Below, piece after piece: positions 35,862 to 44,026 of a DNA stretch of 64,000 nucleotides. The notes under the pieces are model-generated. The model was not told the origin of the DNA, did not search any database, and saw only the letters and a program-made list of their open reading frames with translations. Position numbers and translations under genes: made by a program. The stretch comes from Mycolicibacterium parafortuitum (GTDB lineage Bacteria > Actinomycetota > Actinomycetes > Mycobacteriales > Mycobacteriaceae). Location of the stretch: positions 1 through 64,000 of the forward strand of contig NZ_MVID01000024.1 of the NCBI RefSeq assembly GCF_002086815.1. Direction: 5' to 3'. How positions within the stretch are numbered: position 1 is the first letter of the stretch; every line of letters starts with the position of its first letter.

Positions 35862-37702
35862 CAGTCGTTCTCCATCCCTGCTTCGTCGGGAAACTCATCG
35901 GATTCGAACTGTGCCGAGTCTTCCTCGGCGAATCCCAAGTCGATGTCTCGCTGCACCGCTTTACCGATCGCGTTTTCGACCAGCTTGCACAGCGATTCGC
36001 GGCGCGTGCGGAAGAAGTTCTCGAAGTGGTCCTGGCGGAGCAAGTCGGCGGGAATCAGGTGGGTGGCCACAAGACCGTCGAGATGCGTCGAGTCGATCTG
36101 CGCGCGGGTTTCGATCACGGGAAGGTAGGACGACGGTGCGACGCCGCCGATGGTGCGGTTGGTTCGTGCGCTGATGGTCGTCTTGTTGACGATGCTCTCC
36201 CGGTGCTCGGCATCGATGCCGTTGGTGTCGCACCACTTCTGGGGGAATATGTGATGGATGTCGACCGCGAGGTCGACGTACTGAACCTTGTCGAGCGCTT
36301 TGTCTTCCATCCAGTCCCGAGCCCCGCCGGCGAGGATGAGCGCCGCGATGCCCTTATAGGCAGCCGCGTTGCGTGTGCGTAGCGAGTGTAGACGGGATTC
36401 AGTGAAGCTGGCGTCCTGCACGGTCCTCGGCACCGGCGCGGAGCCGTCGGTGGCCCAGGGCGGAACCATCTCGATGTCGCGTGCGAACCGTGATTCGATC
36501 GCCGAGCCGTAGAGTTCGCCGAGCACGCCACACCAGTACCAGCGGACGAGACGTTCACTCACACTGATCAGATCCGCCTGCTTGCCCAGCACCACCTTGA
36601 TGGCAGCCAGCGGAACCAGCTGTTTGGGGTAGGGCACGTCTCGTGGCGCGAAAATGTGCCGATCAGCCAGGAATGTTGACGCCCAGATGAACGCCTCGCG
36701 CAGAGGTTCGCGCCACCGGAGATAGTCGCTCAAGGTCAGCTTCAGGACGTCCTCGCGCTTGGCGGAGATGGCCGGCGGCCGGTCGGAGGTGTCGGCGAGG
36801 TGGCGTTGGCGGGTCGTGAGCATGGTGACTGCTTGGAGGAAATCGGTGTTCTCCACGGCGGCCAGCACCGGGTAGGACGACCACTTGAGTTGGGTCTCCC
36901 GCCAGTCGTCGTTGAGCCGGAAGTCTTCGCCGGTCTTGGCGTAGTAGTCGGCGTCGCCGGCGAAGACTGCGGTGAGCAGTTCGAACACGTTGAGAGGCAG
37001 GCCACCAATGTTCACCTTCTCGAAGACGGTGGCCACGGCGGCTTTGTCAGTGTCCTCGTCCAAGACGATCGCGGGAATGTCGTAGGTGGTTGCCTGTTTG
37101 ATGAACTTGTCATGAAACTGCTTACCTAGCGCCGGGTTCTGCAGTTCCAGAATCCAGCTCATGAAGTCCCCGTAGAGCAGGTTCAGCGGGAAGTAGCCGT
37201 GCTCGTGTTGCTTGTCCTGGTCGCCGAGATCGAGCACCACGTCCTTGCCGAAGTTCGACCGAACGACTCCGTCGGCCGGTACCGAAATCACCGCTTCATC
37301 CACGCGGTTCGGGTCGCTGAGAGCGGTTTCCATGTGGACGAAGTAGCGTCGGTCCAGCAATCGGCCGCGGCTGTCTTTCGTCGCGACCAAGCCATCTCCG
37401 CTGAGGGCTTGCGTCAGCGATGTCAGTCGCTGCTGCCCGTCCAACAGCAGGTACTTCGCCTCGGTGCCTGGGCTGAGGTCGACACCCTCGATGGCCCGTG
37501 GCTTGAACCGCACCTGTGCGTTGCCGGTCTTCAGCAGCATGACCGCACCCATCGGGTGTGCTCGCAGCACCGTCACCAAGAGCTGACGGACGCGTTCGTC
37601 TTCCCATTTGTATCCGCGCTGGAAGTCCGGCAACTGAATCTCCCCGGAACGAGTCCACTTCAGGTACTCGCCCAACTCGTACATCGGTGTCAGGAATCCC
37701 AT
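35861..37702 (-). CDS. DUF262/DUF1524 GmrSD-type nuclease
   Basis: A 613-aa protein. The N-terminal DUF262 domain has LPDFQRGYKW (about 24-33) and LLDGQQRLTSL (about 86-96), the DGQQR motif implicated in NTP hydrolysis and DNA handling in ParB/GmrS-like proteins. The C-terminal DUF1524 domain has an HNH nuclease motif, DIHHIFPQKWC followed by NKTTIS and TNRTIGG (about 478-520). GmrSD enzymes are type IV restriction systems that cut modified DNA. The ATG at 37702 is preceded by AAGGGGA and lies one base after the stop of the methyltransferase gene (TGACATG). The open frame continues to 37774, but those residues overlap the DUF1156 reading frame and are rejected. Confidence 0.88.
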   Translation of the reverse strand: MGFLTPMYELGEYLKWTRSGEIQLPDFQRGYKWEDERVRQLLVTVLRAHPMGAVMLLKTGNAQVRFKPRAIEGVDLSPGTEAKYLLLDGQQRLTSLTQALSGDGLVATKDSRGRLLDRRYFVHMETALSDPNRVDEAVISVPADGVVRSNFGKDVVLDLGDQDKQHEHGYFPLNLLYGDFMSWILELQNPALGKQFHDKFIKQATTYDIPAIVLDEDTDKAAVATVFEKVNIGGLPLNVFELLTAVFAGDADYYAKTGEDFRLNDDWRETQLKWSSYPVLAAVENTDFLQAVTMLTTRQRHLADTSDRPPAISAKREDVLKLTLSDYLRWREPLREAFIWASTFLADRHIFAPRDVPYPKQLVPLAAIKVVLGKQADLISVSERLVRWYWCGVLGELYGSAIESRFARDIEMVPPWATDGSAPVPRTVQDASFTESRLHSLRTRNAAAYKGIAALILAGGARDWMEDKALDKVQYVDLAVDIHHIFPQKWCDTNGIDAEHRESIVNKTTISARTNRTIGGVAPSSYLPVIETRAQIDSTHLDGLVATHLIPADLLRQDHFENFFRTRRESLCKLVENAIGKAVQRDIDLGFAEEDSAQFESDEFPDEAGMEND

Positions 37703-37703
37703 G

Positions 37704-40490
37704 TCAGTCGTCCCCTTCATCGAAGTCGAATGCACTCTGCGAACTGCCTGCAGACGTATCCGTCCGCGCGGCATCGGATATCTCGGGCCAACTGGTGACC
37801 AGAGTGTTGAAGCTCAATGCGTCCTTGGTCCAGCCGTTGCTCTCCGCAATGCGGAACAAGAGATGCGCCAGCTCTTTGATGAGGTCGGCGTCGACGGCAC
37901 CGTCGGGACGACTCAGTGCGCTGCGTAAGAAATCACCCGCTGCGCTGATACCTTCGCCTTCGAGCGTCTTGATCAGGTGGTGCAGCGCCTCCCAGTTGCT
38001 GGTGTGGAGGTCGGCGAGAATGTCGTAGTCCGTGCTCAGATCCGACGGCTTGATGAGTTGGACTTTGCCGGCCCGGCTGGTCAGAATACCGCCGCGGTCC
38101 ATTGAGTCGACAGTGGTGTTGCGGGCGTTGGCGATGTTGTTTGCATCCCCGAAAGTTCCAGTGCCGTAGCCATGTTGGCGGTACCACGCGATCGCGAACC
38201 GGCTCGTCGGGTCGAAATCGCCTTCCTGCTCATTAAGCACCTGGTCGAGTATCTCGTTGATTCGCGCCAACGCGGAACGCACCGTCATCTTCGAACCATC
38301 AGGCTCGAGAACAGCTGAATAGCGCGAGAACACCGCCATACCGGGCCCTATCGCCGCCTGCGGGAGATCAACGGGTGCGATGGCCCCCTGTTGGAGTTCC
38401 TTGAGCGCAGTTGGAAGGTCTGCCCTGAGCGCCTCGACAAACTGACGGCGATCCGTCTGCGGCGCATCCGCTGGACGTGGTCGAAGCGCGAGGACTATAG
38501 CTGATGCCAGCGCATTTGTTCCAACGCTGATCATCCGACCGCCTCGTTCACTCCTTAGCGGCCAGGTGGCAGTCACGGCCCAACCAGAGCGAATCATCCC
38601 TTCCAGCAGAGTCTCCCAGCCTGTAGACGCTTCTCCAGCCTCTGTGCTCTCTGACTGCTTGAAGGCGTAGTAGACGGTGATCGGGAACCCTGGTACAGCC
38701 GATTCGCGCGCGCGGCGGAAGACCTCCCGAAAGCCATCCTCGAAGAATTCCTGCGCTCCATCCTTGCCGCCATGGCGATATGGATTTGCAACTAGTTCAT
38801 CGGCTTTGGGCACCAGCATGGTTGCCAGCAGATTTGGATGGATGGGTCTCAAGGTACGCCGGAGCCACACATAGAAGAAGTCGGCGAGGTCGGAATATAC
38901 AATGTTGTCGTAATAGGGCGGGTCGGTGCTTACGAGGGCAGTCTCAGTAATTGCGTCTCGTGCGTCGGCCTGCTTCACCAAGGCCCGTCTCGATGCTGTA
39001 GGGACATACTCGATCGCGTTGGCGACTGCGGCCAACATCCTCGTCAGGCTGCCGGAGCTGTCCGCAAATGGATTACCTTCGGCATAGTCCCAAGTCATAG
39101 CGATTGCCTGACGGGAGAACATGTTTCGTAGAATTTCCATCTGGGGGTTGCTTGCCCAGGTCGTCATGGTCGATTGATAGTCAGTGAGACGGCTTGCGAC
39201 GAGGCCCAGGTAGGTACAGATTGCTACGGCGTAATCTTCTGTTCCGCCATCAGAAACGATACGTTCCTTTACCTCCTGCACAAGATCGCTGAATGTTGTA
39301 AGTGCAACAAGTTGGCGGTCGCTAAAGTAGTCACCGAAGGTAAAGAACCCATAACGCCTTCCTTGAGCGTTTCCTCCGAACGTGCCGCGACATTCAGCGC
39401 CGAGAGATGCATCTCCGGCACGTATCTCAGTTGCGGCGGAAAGGGCTGACTCGGCCGCGACTTCGTCGTCAACCGTTGGTGTTGCGTAGACGCGTCTTCT
39501 GTCAGCTACGCCGACCACCGCGAGCATACGGTTGGACGGCTTTTGATGGGTGTCGAGTTGGGCGTGAACCTGCTCGGGCGGAATCGCGCTGCCGCAAATC
39601 CAGCACGAGAACTTGGCGCCTTGTCCATGCTTATTGGGTTCTGCATGCCGCGGGCCCGTGGCGATCTCAAAAGTGATACGTCCCTGAATTGGCACGGGGC
39701 GCAACCAGATCTCGCGCGCCTTCTTCTTGCTGAGGTCGAGTGATGATAGAAGAGGCACTTCTGCAGCACAGGCCGGGTTTGAGCAGGTGACTGATCGCGC
39801 CCATATCCATGCGATAGCCGTCACTTTCGAGCCGTTGGGAAGCGTGGCTTTCGGATAAAGATGGCCTATCCGCCGCTCCGCCTCGTCACGCCACCATGTT
39901 CCATATGCCCGAATATCTGCCGCGAGTCCTTCGGCACCCCGCCATGAGCGGATTTCGGATTCGGCGAGTCCTGGGAAGAGTGGGCGTTGGTCGCTGTACT
40001 TCTGCGGGATTTCTATCAACGCCTTGTTGATTAATACGGCAACCGGATTCAGATCTGATGCATGTGCCTCAAGGCCGAGCCGCTGAGCCTCGAGTGGGAT
40101 CGTCCCGCCACCCGCAAACGGGTCAAGGATGGGCGGCGGCTTCCCGTTTGTGGACTTGAGTATCTCTGCGTGTGCCTCGGCGAGGAGTTTCTCATCACGG
40201 ATGTTTTCCCACACCACCAGGCGCTCGATGAGCTTGTGCAGGCGCTCGCGTTCTTTGCGTTGCAGCTCCTCGGTAGGGAATTCTTCAGGATGTGAGGAGG
40301 GATCGTCAACGAGTTGAGCGAACAGCACCGCGCGGGCGGCGGCGAGTGGGCGGCGGGCCCACCACAGATGCAAGGTGGAGGGGTGGCCGTGCCGGATCGA
40401 CTTCTCTCGGGCTGATTCCCGGTTGATCACTTCCAGAGGCAGCGCGACCTCGATCAGCTTGCGCTTTGGCACTTGGTTTTCGGTCGTCAT
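37704..40490 (-). CDS. DUF1156 DNA methyltransferase
   Basis: A 928-aa protein of the DUF1156 family. It starts with the diagnostic KLIEVALPLEVINRESAREK and LHLWWARRPLAAARA, then SAM-binding motif I DPFAGGGTIPLEA (123-135) and catalytic motif IV DPPYYDN (about 522-528), the amino-methyltransferase order expected for N6-adenine or N4-cytosine modification. Two CxxC pairs in the middle (CSNPAC and CWIC) may bind zinc. Its central third is noticeably less GC-rich than its neighbours, a sign of transfer. The ATG overlaps the stop of the DrmD-like gene by one base (TGATG). Such methyltransferases mark self DNA or target DNA in anti-phage systems. Confidence 0.88.
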   Translation of the reverse strand: MTTENQVPKRKLIEVALPLEVINRESAREKSIRHGHPSTLHLWWARRPLAAARAVLFAQLVDDPSSHPEEFPTEELQRKERERLHKLIERLVVWENIRDEKLLAEAHAEILKSTNGKPPPILDPFAGGGTIPLEAQRLGLEAHASDLNPVAVLINKALIEIPQKYSDQRPLFPGLAESEIRSWRGAEGLAADIRAYGTWWRDEAERRIGHLYPKATLPNGSKVTAIAWIWARSVTCSNPACAAEVPLLSSLDLSKKKAREIWLRPVPIQGRITFEIATGPRHAEPNKHGQGAKFSCWICGSAIPPEQVHAQLDTHQKPSNRMLAVVGVADRRRVYATPTVDDEVAAESALSAATEIRAGDASLGAECRGTFGGNAQGRRYGFFTFGDYFSDRQLVALTTFSDLVQEVKERIVSDGGTEDYAVAICTYLGLVASRLTDYQSTMTTWASNPQMEILRNMFSRQAIAMTWDYAEGNPFADSSGSLTRMLAAVANAIEYVPTASRRALVKQADARDAITETALVSTDPPYYDNIVYSDLADFFYVWLRRTLRPIHPNLLATMLVPKADELVANPYRHGGKDGAQEFFEDGFREVFRRARESAVPGFPITVYYAFKQSESTEAGEASTGWETLLEGMIRSGWAVTATWPLRSERGGRMISVGTNALASAIVLALRPRPADAPQTDRRQFVEALRADLPTALKELQQGAIAPVDLPQAAIGPGMAVFSRYSAVLEPDGSKMTVRSALARINEILDQVLNEQEGDFDPTSRFAIAWYRQHGYGTGTFGDANNIANARNTTVDSMDRGGILTSRAGKVQLIKPSDLSTDYDILADLHTSNWEALHHLIKTLEGEGISAAGDFLRSALSRPDGAVDADLIKELAHLLFRIAESNGWTKDALSFNTLVTSWPEISDAARTDTSAGSSQSAFDFDEGDD

Positions 40491-43400
40491 CAGAATGGCT
40501 CAGTTCCCTTGTTCCACATCTTGTTCCAGTCGCCACGCACTCCGGTGGCGGCGAAGTCGCCGAGATCCGTCGAGGCGAATGGGTTGTCTAGATAACGAAC
40601 TTCGTCATGGGTCGGGCCTCGGGGATCGACTTTGACCAGAGCCAGCCGGTACCGCGGTGCTGCGTTCTTGCCGACGATGACCTCGTTGTGCGTCACGAAG
40701 AAGTCGGCGGCGCCATCCAGTCGGGCTTTGACCTCGATGCGGTAGGTGTCACCGCTGGCATCCGAGGACAGGATGTCGAATCCCTTGTTGTTGAACGACT
40801 GTTCGACAGGCGAACGGCCCAGCCTTCGCTCCGTCGCCATCACCAGATCGACACCGCGGCGCTCGACTTCTTTGGTCTCTTTGGCGTGGATCGGTGCCGA
40901 TATGGGCAGGTCGCCGTCGACCATGTCGACGGGCAGAACCAGTGCTGCGGTCATGATGCGCGGCGGCTTGGTTGACATCAAGGCCTGCCTGTCCAGCAAT
41001 TCAAGACGTTTGCGTAGACGAGCGTCAAGCTCGACCGCCTTCCGGTTGAGGCTCTCGGCAGTCTCCTTCGGCTTCTCGCCGGATCGTTCCTTCTCGGCGG
41101 CGACGGCAGCGTCCAGCAGAAGTCGGTCACGTTCTCCTTCAAGCCGTTTCACGACGAGCTCACGCGCCTTGGCGAGTTCGGCTGCACGACGCGGTTGCAC
41201 CTCAGCGAGGTACTCCGGCAGTCGGGTCGTGATGATCCAACTGGTGGCACGATCCTCGGCCTCTGCCAGCCAGGGGAGTTGGCGCGCCGCGTCAACGGCC
41301 GGAGCGTCAGGGGCAGCGACACAATCCAGGTACGGTGCCGGTCCCGCCGGGGTCACCGTACCAAGGCTGTCCACATACGCGTAGCCGAATCGTCGGGACA
41401 CCGCGGCGCCGGTGGCGTCGCCGACCTCTTCAACGACACCGACCAGAAGATGGGGTTCTTCGAGCGTCGCGGATACCAATACGGTGCCGCTGTTGAGGGT
41501 GCCGCCGAAATGCCGGATCGCCTCATCCATCACCGCGTCATGCAGCGAGTGTCCCGGTGCGAGCAGGTCGGCGCGTGTCAGTTCTTCGGAGTGCACGTGT
41601 TCCAGGTCGAAGGTGACTCGGTCGTATTTGGTCGCGATCGGTTGGTACTTGCTGGCTCTGAGTTGTGCTGGGACGTTGGCGATCTCGTAGCGACCGCGTT
41701 CGCGTTTGGCTATGCGACCACCGAGTCGGGTGAACGCCGCCTTGAATGCGAGCTCGATGTAGTGCGGTTGTAGACGCCGCGCGCGGGCCTCGTCCATGGC
41801 GGCACGCAGCTTGGCCAGATCGGCGTCGGCGAGGTGATCCGAGGCCAGGGCGCGTTCGTCGAGCAACTCCTTGAGTCCATCGGCCACCTTGTGGTCGATG
41901 ACCTCGTGCATCTTCGCTTTCACATCGTCGCGTTCACCGTAGCGGATGGCGTCCAGCAGCAGTTCGCGGAGCGGCGTTTCGGAGAATGCTTCGCCGAGGA
42001 CATCGAAGACCTTGCCGCCGTATGCCTTTCGCTGCTCTTCGATCTTTTCCAGCAGGCGTTCGAAGACCGCCCCTTCGCGGGTGTTGCTGGCGACGAGGTT
42101 CCACAACCGGCAGACTTCTTCTTGGCCGATGCGGTGGATGCGGCCGAATCGCTGTTCGATGCGGTTGGGGTTCCATGGCAGGTCGTAGTTGACCATCAGG
42201 TGGGCGGCCTGCAGGTTGAGGCCTTCGCCGGCGGCGTCGGTGGCCAGCAGGATCTGGCAGTCGCGGTTCTTGGTGAACTCCTCGGTGATCACGCGCCGCT
42301 CTCTGCGGCGCACCCCGCCGTGGATGGCCTGGACGGCGTTCGGCTTGCCGATTAGCGTCCGAATGCGGCTCGCGAGGTAGTCGAGGGTGTCGCGGTGCTC
42401 GGTGAAGATGATGAGCTTGCGCGGCCAGCCGTTGGCGTCGACCGTCAGCGCTTCGTCTTGCAGGATTCTGCTGAGCTCGGTCCACTTACGGTCGGTGCCG
42501 GAGTCGCGGACCTGTTTGGCGACCGTCGTAAGGTCTCTCAGTTCGAGCAGTTCGGCATCGAGTTCCTCGACGGTCTGCGCGGCGGTGGCGGCGTCGAGCA
42601 GTTCCTCTTCGAGTTCTTCGATCTGTTCGGAGTTGTAGTCGTCGGCGTCGAGTCCTTCGAAATCGATGGTGGGCTCTTTGTCGATGTAGGTGCCGTTGAG
42701 GATCTCTTGCTTCTTACGCTCGAGGCGTTCGGTGCGGCGCACGAGGCTCTTGTAGATGGCTTCGGGGCTGGACGCCAGGCGCCGTTGCAGCACCGTGAGG
42801 GCGAATCCGACGGTGTTCTTGCGTTTGCCTCCGACCCGGTCGGCCCGATTCATCCCTTCGCGCACGTAGTCGGTGACCTGTTCGTAGAGCGAGTACTCCA
42901 GCGCGGTGAGCTCGTAGGGCACGGTCTCGGCGCGGCGCTCGGGGAAGAGCTTCTTCCCCTCGAAGGTCAGCAGGTCTTCTTTGACCATGCGGCGCATGAT
43001 GCCGTCGGTGTTGGCGGTCTTGGTGTTCTTGCCTTCGAACCGGTCGCGGTCCAGCAAGGTGAGGAAGAGCTGGAAGTCCTCCTCTTTGCCCGAGTGCGGT
43101 GTCGCGGTCATCAGCAGTAGGTGCCGGGTAATCTGCCCGAGCAGTTCACCGAGCAGGAAACGTTTCGTCTTTTCCAGCTTGCCGCCGAAGTAGTGGGCAC
43201 CCATGCGGTGCGCCTCGTCGACGATGATCAGGTCCCACTCCGTTTCCGCGAGCTGGGCCTGCAGCTCCTCGTTGCGTGACAGCTGATCCATCCGGGCGAT
43301 CAGCAGGGGGTTGGTCTCGAAGACGTTGAGATTGACGTTGGCGTCGATGAGCTGGTTGGTCAGCAGGTCGAACCGCAGCCCGAACTTGAAGAACAGCTCG

Positions 43401-43900
43401 TCCTGCCACTGCTCGACCAGCCCGCCCGGCGCAACGATCAGGCATTGGCGGACGTCGTCGCGCAGCAGTAGCTCCTTGATGTAGAGGCCGGCCATGATGG
43501 TCTTGCCGGCGCCAGGGTCGTCGGCGAGCAGGAAGCGCAACGGGGTGCGGGGGAGAAGCTCGCCGTAGACCGCGCGGATCTGATGGGGGAGCGGCCGGAC
43601 ATCGCTGGTGGCCACCGCCAGCATCGGGTCGAACAGGCCGGCCAGGGTGATCCGCTGGGCCTCGGCGACCATCTTGAAGTCGGTGGCGTTGGCATCGAAC
43701 GCGCGGCTGCCGGTCTGGGCGACGGTGAGGTTGTCCTGGTCCTTACGGAACACGACCTGCTGGCCGAGTGCGCCGTCGTTCGTCTTGTAGGTCAGCTCAA
43801 GGGCGTCGGTGCCGTGCCATTGGGCAAAGATCACCGTGATCACCTGGGCTGGGATCAACCCGGCAATGCGCAGGCCAGGCTTTAACTCTTCCAGCAGCAC
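40490..43900 (-). CDS. DrmD-like SNF2 helicase with C-terminal DUF3883
   Basis: A 1136-aa SF2/SNF2 translocase. It has LLADDPGAGKTIMAGLY (about 122-138), VDEAHRMG, LMTATPHSGKEEDF, DAAGEGLNLQAAH and EQRFGRIHRIGQ, an acidic coiled insert between the motor lobes (about 390-460), and a C-terminal DUF3883 domain (GFDILSSD, EVKARLDGAADFFVTHNE) with the E-x-K of a nuclease-like fold. This is the layout of DrmD, the SNF2 helicase of DISARM and related arrays. The GTG at 43900 has GGAGGG six bases upstream. It is the first gene of the minus-strand operon and is coupled to the DUF1156 gene. Assignment to DISARM itself is not supported because DrmA, DrmB and DrmC are absent here. Confidence 0.85.
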   Translation of the reverse strand: MLLEELKPGLRIAGLIPAQVITVIFAQWHGTDALELTYKTNDGALGQQVVFRKDQDNLTVAQTGSRAFDANATDFKMVAEAQRITLAGLFDPMLAVATSDVRPLPHQIRAVYGELLPRTPLRFLLADDPGAGKTIMAGLYIKELLLRDDVRQCLIVAPGGLVEQWQDELFFKFGLRFDLLTNQLIDANVNLNVFETNPLLIARMDQLSRNEELQAQLAETEWDLIIVDEAHRMGAHYFGGKLEKTKRFLLGELLGQITRHLLLMTATPHSGKEEDFQLFLTLLDRDRFEGKNTKTANTDGIMRRMVKEDLLTFEGKKLFPERRAETVPYELTALEYSLYEQVTDYVREGMNRADRVGGKRKNTVGFALTVLQRRLASSPEAIYKSLVRRTERLERKKQEILNGTYIDKEPTIDFEGLDADDYNSEQIEELEEELLDAATAAQTVEELDAELLELRDLTTVAKQVRDSGTDRKWTELSRILQDEALTVDANGWPRKLIIFTEHRDTLDYLASRIRTLIGKPNAVQAIHGGVRRRERRVITEEFTKNRDCQILLATDAAGEGLNLQAAHLMVNYDLPWNPNRIEQRFGRIHRIGQEEVCRLWNLVASNTREGAVFERLLEKIEEQRKAYGGKVFDVLGEAFSETPLRELLLDAIRYGERDDVKAKMHEVIDHKVADGLKELLDERALASDHLADADLAKLRAAMDEARARRLQPHYIELAFKAAFTRLGGRIAKRERGRYEIANVPAQLRASKYQPIATKYDRVTFDLEHVHSEELTRADLLAPGHSLHDAVMDEAIRHFGGTLNSGTVLVSATLEEPHLLVGVVEEVGDATGAAVSRRFGYAYVDSLGTVTPAGPAPYLDCVAAPDAPAVDAARQLPWLAEAEDRATSWIITTRLPEYLAEVQPRRAAELAKARELVVKRLEGERDRLLLDAAVAAEKERSGEKPKETAESLNRKAVELDARLRKRLELLDRQALMSTKPPRIMTAALVLPVDMVDGDLPISAPIHAKETKEVERRGVDLVMATERRLGRSPVEQSFNNKGFDILSSDASGDTYRIEVKARLDGAADFFVTHNEVIVGKNAAPRYRLALVKVDPRGPTHDEVRYLDNPFASTDLGDFAATGVRGDWNKMWNKGTEPF

Positions 43901-44026
43901 TGTTTGCCCTCCCCATCAGTTAGCCGGCCCACGCTAGTCCCCGGCACCGACAATATCCGGGGATCCCGCGACTGGTCCCGAGGTCGGCTAGCCTCCGTAG
44001 AAATCAAGTGAGGTAACGCGGGGACC
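43901..44026. promoter_or_regulatory. divergent promoter region of the two island operons
   Basis: This 126-bp gap separates the DrmD-like gene (-) and the SNF2/DUF3320 gene (+). CCCCGG...CCGGGG forms an inverted repeat, and GTTAGCCG...CGGCTAGC forms an outer, nearly perfect one around it. TAGCCT at 43989-43994 fits a rightward -10 element, giving a 5' leader of about 26 bases. The nested symmetry could be an operator controlling both directions. Confidence 0.4.

Noticed and set aside
32526..43900. Calling the operon a standard DISARM or BREX system
   Set aside because: DrmA, DrmB and DrmC, as well as PglZ and BrxC-type proteins, are absent; only the DrmD-like helicase and a methyltransferase are shared in kind.
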